Origin: Allofournierella massiliensis
GTDB taxonomy: Bacteria > Bacillota > Clostridia > Oscillospirales > Ruminococcaceae
Reading direction: 5' to 3'
NCBI RefSeq assembly: GCF_004345265.1
Contig: NZ_SLUM01000007.1
Coordinates: 62,001 to 126,000, forward strand
DNA: 64,000 nt
The notes below the pieces were generated by a model. It made no database searches. It worked only from the letters and a program-made list of their open reading frames with translations, and was not told the origin of the DNA. Shown in pieces: positions 53,063 through 61,713 of this stretch. The position numbers and the translations under genes are program-made. How positions within the stretch are numbered: position 1 is the first letter of the stretch; each line of letters begins with the position of its first letter.

Positions 53063-53671
53063 TCATTTTATTTCTACCACGGTAATATTCTGCGCGCTCA
53101 CCGCACACTCACTCAGCACTATATCCCGAATCTGGGCAACCTCACTCTGGGTCAGTCCGTCGCTGGTGGTCATAACCGTGATGTTTACCTTATCCCCATC
53201 AATAAAAGCCACACAGTCCACAAAACCTTTGGCTTTGATCCGGCTTTCCAGATCACTTTCCTTGGTAATGCTCTCGATTGTGGCAGTGAGCTCCTGTGTA
53301 AGCGCGTCTTTTTCCTCCTGGGTAAGTGCGCTGTTTTTCAGGCTTTTCTGCAGGGTATCCAGTGCTTCGTCCCGGGTTTTGGTACGGGAGAGTCTGGCCT
53401 GTTCAAAGAAATCACTGCCGGTCGGATCAGCTACGCTGACCAGTTGTGCTTCGCCGTAATTTTTATCGGCAGTTTCCTGGCCGGAGGCGGCTGTCTCCAC
53501 GGCCAGCTCATCGGTGATGATCCCTGTGCTGGCTGCTGCGTTGGCCTGAACAGTATCTCCCATCACCAGATCAGTACTTTTGGCATACTCCCAGTTCAGA
53601 TACACGGCTACACCCAGTGCCACCACCAGTGTGAGAAGCGTCATTTTCTGGTTGAGTTTTTTTGCTTGCAT
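53063..53671 (-). CDS. spoIIIAH: stage III sporulation protein AH
   Basis: SpoIIIAH (202 residues) is the mother-cell component that meets forespore SpoIIQ to form the feeding-tube channel. One N-terminal transmembrane helix (about residues 10-25), a long polar linker, and the C-terminal ring-building (YscJ/FliF-like) domain with ESRIKAKGFVDCVAFIDGDKV are seen. ATG at 53671 follows GGAGGG. It is the last gene of the spoIIIA operon and shares one base with spoIIIAG. Confidence 0.94.
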   Translation of the reverse strand: MQAKKLNQKMTLLTLVVALGVAVYLNWEYAKSTDLVMGDTVQANAAASTGIITDELAVETAASGQETADKNYGEAQLVSVADPTGSDFFEQARLSRTKTRDEALDTLQKSLKNSALTQEEKDALTQELTATIESITKESDLESRIKAKGFVDCVAFIDGDKVNITVMTTSDGLTQSEVAQIRDIVLSECAVSAQNITVVEIK

Positions 53672-54213
53672 TATGTTCCCTCCGATTCGTTCATTTTTGC
53701 AATGCTGATCCGGTTGCTTGATACACCGGTAAGCACCGAAACCGCTTCGGTGATCTGCGCCTGTACCTGAATATCGGCTGCACCCTCGCATACAACGGCG
53801 ATACCCCGGATTTCCGGTTCCCACACCATTTCCACCAGTGCGTTCTGCCCGGAAGAATCCTCTAACAGGATGTGCTGAATCTCGCTCCCGTTCTCTCCCC
53901 GATCTGTTTCGTCCAGTGCATAGACTGTTTGTGGGCCGGCTTCCAGTGTAACGGCAACCTTTACCTGCCCGGCACCCTGAATGCTGCCAATCACCTGAGT
54001 AAGGGTATCTTCCAGACTGTCGGCGTATTCCCTTGCGTATGTGGTCTGGTCAGCCGTGCTTTGAACTTCACTGGTTGTGCCTTTTTCAATGCGGGGAGAA
54101 AAGGCATTTCCGGCCAGAAGAAAAAACAGGCCAAGTGCACCGATAAAAACAAGGATGCTGCTTCGATTCCAGTTTTTTGATTTGAAAAGATCCTTGAAAA
54201 AATCACGTCCCAT
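53671..54213 (-). CDS. spoIIIAG: stage III sporulation protein AG
   Basis: SpoIIIAG (180 residues) forms a large ring in the channel between mother cell and forespore. A transmembrane helix (about residues 19-36) is followed by a YscJ/FliF-like domain: YADSLEDTLTQVIGSIQGAG then VKVAVTLE, and near the end EIRGIAVVCEGAADI. It overlaps spoIIIAF by 11 bases. Confidence 0.94.
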   Translation of the reverse strand: MGRDFFKDLFKSKNWNRSSILVFIGALGLFFLLAGNAFSPRIEKGTTSEVQSTADQTTYAREYADSLEDTLTQVIGSIQGAGQVKVAVTLEAGPQTVYALDETDRGENGSEIQHILLEDSSGQNALVEMVWEPEIRGIAVVCEGAADIQVQAQITEAVSVLTGVSSNRISIAKMNESEGT

Positions 54214-54631
54214 TGCCTGAGTCCTCCGCCCTGATCACGATTTGCTCCCCGTCACCCAGGGCCTGACGCAGGATTACCTGTGCCTGTTCCGGGGCATCGC
54301 AATCCACCGTTACAGTCAGTGGCGGCCCCACCAGGACTTGAACCTCGCCGTTAATTCCCTGAGCAAAAAGGGTTTGCTCCAGCTGTTCTTCCAGCGCCTG
54401 TTGCTCCAGCTGTGCGCGATAGCCGGAAAAATCCACTGCGTCGTCCTCCTTTGTGGGCCACAGCTCGTTCCAGCCGGAAATTACCGATTGAACGGGCTGC
54501 AAAACCGCTACTAAAATATACAGTGCCACAACGATTTTTATGCTTTTTTCATATTCCCTGCGCGGCATTAAAAGCTCCAGCCCGCCGGCCAGCACGCAGG
54601 CCATGCAAATGGTAAATGCCCATTCGTTCAT
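54203..54631 (-). CDS. spoIIIAF: stage III sporulation protein AF
   Basis: SpoIIIAF (142 residues): two N-terminal membrane helices (about residues 5-22 and 31-52) with the conserved ELLMPRREYEKSIKIVVALY between, then a soluble ring-building domain. It follows spoIIIAE by one base. Confidence 0.93.
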   Translation of the reverse strand: MNEWAFTICMACVLAGGLELLMPRREYEKSIKIVVALYILVAVLQPVQSVISGWNELWPTKEDDAVDFSGYRAQLEQQALEEQLEQTLFAQGINGEVQVLVGPPLTVTVDCDAPEQAQVILRQALGDGEQIVIRAEDSGNGT

Positions 54632-54632
54632 A

Positions 54633-55682
54633 TCAACTGCCTCCTCCGAGCAGAATCATCAGAGCCGTGGAGAGGACCGTGAGCATGAAAAAGAACACGA
54701 GAAACGAGATGCAAAGCCCAATGGCCTGTCCCAGTCCATTCATCACCCGTCCGGCCCGGGTGAGCCCAAAGGCTTTGGCCAGCGCCGCTCCCAAAAGATA
54801 GGCCAGATAAAAGCCGAAACATCGGATCAGAAGCGGTAAAAATGTGATGGTAAGCATTGCAATGGCTGCAAAGCCCAGCGAACCCTTCAGTACCCGCAGC
54901 CCACTGAGGACACTGCCCATTGCATCCGAGGCAAGGCTGCCAATGACCGGGACACCGCTGCTCAGGAGAAACTGCCCGGTTTTCATGGCAAGGGTATCGG
55001 TGTTTTGTGCCAGAATGCTCTGCAACCCCAAAATGCCGCCAAACAGGATGGAAAGGAAGCCAAGAATCCACTTCACTGCCCTATGCAGAACGGCACATCC
55101 GTCGGAAAGCCCGCCCAGATCACACAGGCCGCACGCCACATTTAAGGCGAGAAAAGCACGAACCAGCGGCATGGCTACTGCGCTGATAATCTGTGCGCAG
55201 AAAGCGGCCATGGTCAGAAACATGCCGCTGTAAACAGCAGCCTGCGTGGGCTGGCCGCAGCTGATCATTACGCCGGAAAAAACCGGCACAAAGCTGAGCA
55301 GATAGGTCTGGCATTCCTGAATTCGGCAGGTCAGATCCTCCAGCAGCGGCAGAACAGGCTGAAGTGCTGTCACGCATATTCCCAGCAGACAGACTGTTTC
55401 CAACGGTGTTCGCCAGTCAGAACCCGGCAAAAGGCTCAATGCAGCTGCCGCAATCAGCACGGTGGCGGAAATTGCCGTCAGGAGCTGGAAAGGCTGCTGA
55501 AACTGCTCTTTTGCGGTTCCCAACAGCTGTTCCAGCAATTGGGGAATTGAAATGGCCTGAAACTGCTCAGCTGATATTCCGGGGGAATCCAGAATTTTTT
55601 GGGCGGAATCCGGGAGATCCTCTGCAGAAACCACAGCCGGCAGCAACAGAAGAAGTAACAGAAAACCCAGCAGACGCCTCAT
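54633..55682 (-). CDS. spoIIIAE: stage III sporulation protein AE
   Basis: SpoIIIAE (349 residues) is the polytopic membrane component of the channel. A signal peptide (about residues 1-22, ending near VVSAE) precedes a short soluble region and about seven membrane helices; SFVPVFSGVMISCGQPTQA and SSGVPVIGSLASDAMGSVL are typical blocks. The ATG at 55682 overlaps the spoIIIAD stop (ATGA). The ribosome site is weak, consistent with coupling. Confidence 0.94.
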   Translation of the reverse strand: MRRLLGFLLLLLLLPAVVSAEDLPDSAQKILDSPGISAEQFQAISIPQLLEQLLGTAKEQFQQPFQLLTAISATVLIAAAALSLLPGSDWRTPLETVCLLGICVTALQPVLPLLEDLTCRIQECQTYLLSFVPVFSGVMISCGQPTQAAVYSGMFLTMAAFCAQIISAVAMPLVRAFLALNVACGLCDLGGLSDGCAVLHRAVKWILGFLSILFGGILGLQSILAQNTDTLAMKTGQFLLSSGVPVIGSLASDAMGSVLSGLRVLKGSLGFAAIAMLTITFLPLLIRCFGFYLAYLLGAALAKAFGLTRAGRVMNGLGQAIGLCISFLVFFFMLTVLSTALMILLGGGS

Positions 55683-56059
55683 TGAAGAAAGAACCCCAGG
55701 GATTCGGCGGCTGTTTGCAAAAGAGGCAGGGCGCACATGAGAATCAGGCAACGGCCGGCAAATTCCACTTTTCCGGCAAGACTGCTGAGTCCGGCGTCTT
55801 TGCAAAGGTCCTGCGTTGTTTGAGAGGCCAGCGCAATTCCGGCCGCTTTGATTACGGTGGAAAAACCGCTTTGCTCCCAATAGACTGCATAAGCGTGCAG
55901 TTGTTCGATGAGCGGGGTGGCCAGGTGCAGCAGGTAAATCAAAAGCACTACCGAGCATCCCAAGAGGCAAAGAATTCCATAGGAAGGCAGATACTCCCGT
56001 ACCAGACCGATCAGCACGGCCGACACCAGCACAAAAGCTGCAATTTGAAAAATTTCCAT
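55679..56059 (-). CDS. spoIIIAD: stage III sporulation protein AD
   Basis: SpoIIIAD (126 residues), a small polytopic membrane protein of the SpoIIIAC/AD family with helices at about 5-20, 28-48 and near the C-terminus. The STVIKAAGIALASQTTQDLC, then KDAGLSSLAGKVEFAGR sequences are highly characteristic. Lies between spoIIIAC and spoIIIAE. Confidence 0.95.
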   Translation of the reverse strand: MEIFQIAAFVLVSAVLIGLVREYLPSYGILCLLGCSVVLLIYLLHLATPLIEQLHAYAVYWEQSGFSTVIKAAGIALASQTTQDLCKDAGLSSLAGKVEFAGRCLILMCALPLLQTAAESLGFFLQ

Positions 56060-56068
56060 ATTCCATTG

Positions 56069-56263
56069 TTACAGATTAAACAGCGATTTTATGTTAACGA
56101 ACAGGTCGCTGATTTGCTGCACCAGCATGGATAGCACAACAATCAACCCCGCCAGGGTGGTCATCATGGCCTGATCTTCCCTCCCAGAACGGATGAGCAG
56201 TTGATTCAGGACCGCAACAATGATACCGATGGCGGCAATTTTAAATACCAGATCAATGTCCAT
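56069..56263 (-). CDS. spoIIIAC: stage III sporulation protein AC
   Basis: SpoIIIAC (64 residues) with two membrane helices. FKIAAIGIIVAVLNQLLIRS, then GREDQA and the hydrophobic MMTTLAGLIVVLSMLVQ are diagnostic. Normal length for the family. Confidence 0.95.
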   Translation of the reverse strand: MDIDLVFKIAAIGIIVAVLNQLLIRSGREDQAMMTTLAGLIVVLSMLVQQISDLFVNIKSLFNL

Positions 56264-56279
56264 CGCTCCAAACCTTCCT

Positions 56280-56750
56280 TCATAAAAGCAGCAGTGCAGC
56301 CATCAGGCCGGTGCAGATCCCGGCTTGAGGGTAGAGCCTTGCTGCTGCTTGATATTTCTTTTCCTGACGTGCGCTGTTCTGACGGGCCAGCTCCACATAA
56401 TAGGGAATCTGTTCGCATAGTTCCTGGGCGCTTATCTGACCAATCTGCATGAAAAGTGAGGAAAAGGAAGCCGTCTCCCCCGGCGGAATATATGCAGGGA
56501 AACAGTAGCTTTCCAGTGCGGTGCAGTTATTCAGAAGCAGGTGGGGATAATCCCCTGCCCGCAGTTCCTCCAGCAAACAGGGCGTGGCCAGTGCCCGGTA
56601 ATGTACAGCATCCTGAATCTGAGCCAGCATACGGGCCAGCTCTGCCCAAAAGAGGGCTTGTCTGTGCAATCCGGCAGCCTGCTCAGCCCCGAACAAAAAG
56701 CCTGAAATACTTACCAGAACGGCCCCGGACAGTTTTAGAACCCAGATCAT
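56280..56750 (-). CDS. spoIIIAB: stage III sporulation protein AB
   Basis: SpoIIIAB (156 residues), a membrane-linked, GspF-like component. Hydrophobic segments at both termini (about 5-23 and 142-156) flank a helical domain. Sequence is less conserved than the other subunits; assignment rests on length, topology and position between AA and AC. It overlaps spoIIIAA by 4 bases (ATGA). Confidence 0.9.
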   Translation of the reverse strand: MIWVLKLSGAVLVSISGFLFGAEQAAGLHRQALFWAELARMLAQIQDAVHYRALATPCLLEELRAGDYPHLLLNNCTALESYCFPAYIPPGETASFSSLFMQIGQISAQELCEQIPYYVELARQNSARQEKKYQAAARLYPQAGICTGLMAALLLL

Positions 56751-57655
56751 AAAACGATTGTCTCCCGGATTGTTCCAGCACTCTGAGAACCGTACAGAAA
56801 GGCACAGGCGGAAAAAAGTGTGCGCAGACGGGTGCGGCTTTGTTCCAGGCGCGCCTCCAACTCGTCCACATTTGCGGCGTGTACAGAACAGATAAAGCTG
56901 ACCCCCGATCGTATGCCCTGTTCCAGCTGCCGAAATTCCTTGCCGGAGCCAAGTTCATCACATACCACAATCTGTGGTCCAAGGCAGCGGACGGCAGTTT
57001 CGATGCCGAACGATTTGGGACAATTGGACAGAACATCACAATTCAAAGGAACCTGTGCGGAATGACCCCATGGGTCGCAGGGCCAAAGTTCCTGACGTTC
57101 ATCTATAACTGCCACTTTTTTCCCCCTGTCGCTGATGGCTTTGACGATGCTGCGCAGAAGCGTTGTTTTACCGCTGCCGGGAGGGCCGGCCAGAATCAGA
57201 CCATGAAAACAGTCCGAAAGGCAGACCTGCAGAGAATCCGGCAATGAGACAAAAATCATGCGGGCAATACGCAGATTCAGCGAGGTGATAACCTGAAAAC
57301 TGTTCTGTCCGTTGTCCGTTTGATGAAAGATTCCGGCAACGCCCACCCGATGACCGCCGGGAATCGTAAAAAAGCCCTGAGAAAGCTGGCGTTCGTAACT
57401 GTGAACCGACTTTTCACACAGCGAATAGAAGCACTCCTGAAGATCATGGGCACTCAGACGAAGAGCGGCAGCGTATTTGGGCAGGAGGTTGGATGCCAGC
57501 ACCGGTCCATTCGGGGTGGAAAAAACGATTGGCCGTTCGCTGCGCAGGCGGATCTCATGCACCTGCGCGGCAAATGCAGGAGGAAGCTGCGCAAGTGCTT
57601 CCCGCACCTGCGCGGGGAGCCGTTGGATTGCACTGTAATACTCGTCCATTTTCAT
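56747..57655 (-). CDS. spoIIIAA: stage III sporulation protein AA (ATPase)
   Basis: SpoIIIAA (302 residues) is the secretion-type ATPase of the channel. The Walker A motif GPPGSGKTTLL is at residues 157-167, followed by KKVAVIDERQEL and a Walker B-like IVVCDELGSG. ATG at 57655 has AAGGAG 6 bases upstream. As first gene of spoIIIAA-AH it should be under mother-cell sigma-E; a CATATACT element (57684-57677) upstream is a partial match to the sigma-E -10, but no convincing -35 is seen. Confidence 0.95.
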   Translation of the reverse strand: MKMDEYYSAIQRLPAQVREALAQLPPAFAAQVHEIRLRSERPIVFSTPNGPVLASNLLPKYAAALRLSAHDLQECFYSLCEKSVHSYERQLSQGFFTIPGGHRVGVAGIFHQTDNGQNSFQVITSLNLRIARMIFVSLPDSLQVCLSDCFHGLILAGPPGSGKTTLLRSIVKAISDRGKKVAVIDERQELWPCDPWGHSAQVPLNCDVLSNCPKSFGIETAVRCLGPQIVVCDELGSGKEFRQLEQGIRSGVSFICSVHAANVDELEARLEQSRTRLRTLFSACAFLYGSQSAGTIRETIVL

Positions 57656-57708
57656 TTCACGCTCCTTTGTGCTACAAGTATATGGCCCGGGCAGAGCTGG
57701 TAGAACAG

Positions 57709-57739
57709 AAAAATCCCCCGGGCTTTTGGCCCGGGGGAT
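57709..57739 (-). terminator. intrinsic terminator of ligA
   Basis: On the minus strand, ATCCCCCGGGC pairs perfectly with GCCCGGGGGAT, followed by TTTTT. It insulates spoIIIA from ligA transcription. Confidence 0.92.
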
Positions 57740-57749
57740 GAACGGAAGA

Positions 57750-59735
<1,986 letters not shown>

Positions 59736-59790
59736 TCACCTCTTAAAAGTCCAAAAGCAATGCTGTTTGGCATTATCATTCTGAATTCTC

Positions 59791-59799
59791 ATTATAACA
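59791..59799 (-). promoter_or_regulatory. extended -10 promoter of ligA
   Basis: On the minus strand TGTTATAAT (59799-59791), about 60 bases upstream of the ligA start, without a clear -35 box. Confidence 0.5.
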
Positions 59800-59817
59800 C
59801 ATTGGCCCATCCGGGGG

Positions 59818-60486
59818 CTAGGCTTTTTCGCCTGTCCAGCCGTTTTGAGCGTATAACTGAGGCACTTCGCCAACGATCAGGACTTGTGCGGCAAGTATTT
59901 CTGATTGAACGTCCACTGGAATCACTTCACCGGCCAGGAGGGCACCGATCTGAACGGAAAAACAAATGGTAATTTCAAGTCTGGTCTGATTAACACCGGC
60001 TTGGGAGAAATTGCTCCTTACCTGGCTGGTAACCAGTGAGAGCGGCTGCACCTGTACGGTAATTTCCGGCCCCAGCCCACTGAAGAATTGAATTCCACTC
60101 AAGGTACCCAGCGGGATACGAAGCGGATCCTGAGGAAGCTGGGTCAAAGACAGGTTGACCTGATCCACCAGCGCATCCTCCAGAGAATTGATGCGGGCAG
60201 AATCAACGGTCACACTCTGCACCCTGCCGGTATTGTCCCGCTGAATGCTGTACAGATCATTGTAAAGGGTGTGGTTTTCTTCCAGAATGGAATTGCAGGC
60301 ACCTTGAATGGTGCGTGCTGCCAATGCGCGGCACTGATACTGTAACACCTGCACGGTAAGGGGGCGGAGAGCCTGATCAGCCCTTTGCAGAAAGAACAGA
60401 GAGAGTGCAGTTATAAAAATGAGCCATAAGCCGGTTTTCCTTCGCTTGACCATCCGCTGCCGTGCGGAATGAGAAATACGGCGCAT
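59818..60486 (-). CDS. yunB: sporulation protein YunB
   Basis: A 222-residue YunB protein. After a basic N-terminus and one transmembrane helix (about residues 19-35) come the typical ARTIQGACNSILEEN and DSARINSLEDALVDQVNLSL blocks. In Bacillus YunB is made in the mother cell under sigma-E and is needed for normal spores. ATG at 60486 follows GGAGGGGGA. It lies between pfkA and ligA; a TATACT at about 60528-60523 is a possible but weak promoter element. Confidence 0.9.
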   Translation of the reverse strand: MRRISHSARQRMVKRRKTGLWLIFITALSLFFLQRADQALRPLTVQVLQYQCRALAARTIQGACNSILEENHTLYNDLYSIQRDNTGRVQSVTVDSARINSLEDALVDQVNLSLTQLPQDPLRIPLGTLSGIQFFSGLGPEITVQVQPLSLVTSQVRSNFSQAGVNQTRLEITICFSVQIGALLAGEVIPVDVQSEILAAQVLIVGEVPQLYAQNGWTGEKA

Positions 60487-60571
60487 CGCTTCCCCCTCCA
60501 TTGTTGGTAATCTCTCCAAGAGTATATTCGCAAAAGAGAGGAAACGTGAGCCATTATAGCCCTTTTTAATC

Positions 60572-60608
60572 AAAAAAGGCATGCCGCCAGCAAGCGACAT
60601 GCCCTTTG
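60572..60608 (-). terminator. intrinsic terminator of pfkA
   Basis: On the minus strand, AAGGGCATG pairs with CATGCCTTT, with an inner CGC/GCG pairing, followed by six T. Confidence 0.88.
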
Positions 60609-60619
60609 AATGACTAAAA

Positions 60620-61594
60620 TCAGATGGAAATGGTGTTGGCCACATCCAGCATCATGGTGTCGATGGTCTTGTGCATGGACAGAGCCACGTTGATATCGTA
60701 GTCCACGATCTTGTCGGCGGAAACGGCAACAACGCGATTGTAGATGCCCTTCTCCAGCAGGTTAACAGCATGGTAACCCATCTGAGAAGCGGTTACGCGG
60801 TCACGCAGAGTGGGAGAACCACCACGCTGTACATGGCCCAGAACAGTGGCACGGGAATCAATGCCGGTGCGGGCCTGAATCTCATTGGCCAGCTCCTGTG
60901 CATGGCCAACACCCTCGGCAACGATTACGATGAAATGCTTCTTGCCGGTCTTCTGGGTCTGGTTCATGCGGGAAATGATGTCGTGATCCAGATCGTAGGG
61001 ACGCTCGGGAATCAGGATAGCCAGAGCGCCGGTGGCGATGCCCACGTTCAGAGCGATGTAACCGGCGTTACGGCCCATAACCTCAACCACGCTGCAGCGG
61101 TCATGGCTCTGAGTGGTATCACGCAGCTTATCGATCATCTCAACGGCAGTGTTCATGGCAGTGTCGTAACCAATGGTGTACTCGCTGCAGGCGATGTCGT
61201 TGTCGATGGTACCGGGAATACCGATGCAGGGGATGCCCAGGTTTGCCAGAGCGCGGGCGCCCTTGAAGGAACCGTCACCGCCAACCACAACCATGGCGTC
61301 AATGCCCAGCTCTTTGCACTTTTCAGCGCCCTTCTTCTGGCCCTCAGCGGTAACAAACTCCAGGCAGCGGGCAGTGTAAAGGATGGTACCGCCACGGTGA
61401 ATGATCTCAGATACACTGCGCAGGTTCATCTCGCGAACCTCGCCGTTCAGCAGACCATTATAGCCGCGCTGAATGCCAATAACCTTGATGCCCTTGCTCA
61501 GAGCGGTACGAACAACTGCGCGAACCGCTGCGTTCATGCCGGGTGCGTCGCCGCCGCTGGTCAATACACCGATGGTTTTAATTTCCTTGTACAT
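60620..61594 (-). CDS. pfkA: ATP-dependent 6-phosphofructokinase
   Basis: PfkA (324 residues) commits fructose 6-phosphate to glycolysis. TSGGDAPGMNAAVRAVVR, VVVGGDGSFKGA with the ATP-specific GGDG, the catalytic PGTIDNDIA and the SVVEVMGRNAGYIAL substrate motif are all present, fitting the allosteric ATP-PFK class. AGGAGGGG lies upstream of the ATG. It follows dnaE, a linkage also found in Bacillus (dnaE ... pfkA). Confidence 0.98.
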   Translation of the reverse strand: MYKEIKTIGVLTSGGDAPGMNAAVRAVVRTALSKGIKVIGIQRGYNGLLNGEVREMNLRSVSEIIHRGGTILYTARCLEFVTAEGQKKGAEKCKELGIDAMVVVGGDGSFKGARALANLGIPCIGIPGTIDNDIACSEYTIGYDTAMNTAVEMIDKLRDTTQSHDRCSVVEVMGRNAGYIALNVGIATGALAILIPERPYDLDHDIISRMNQTQKTGKKHFIVIVAEGVGHAQELANEIQARTGIDSRATVLGHVQRGGSPTLRDRVTASQMGYHAVNLLEKGIYNRVVAVSADKIVDYDINVALSMHKTIDTMMLDVANTISI

Positions 61595-61638
61595 AGTAAT
61601 GCCCCTCCTAAATCAAATCGAAATTTGACATTGGTATA

Positions 61639-61667
61639 ATTATAACATCCAGGCAACATAAATGCAA
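61639..61667 (-). promoter_or_regulatory. sigma-A promoter of pfkA
   Basis: On the minus strand: TTGCAT (61667-61662), 17-base spacer ending in TGT, TATAAT (61644-61639). Confidence 0.83.
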
Positions 61668-61713
61668 AACATTCTACGCATTTTGCTGCCAAAAGGTTTG
61701 CCCAATCGGCCAA

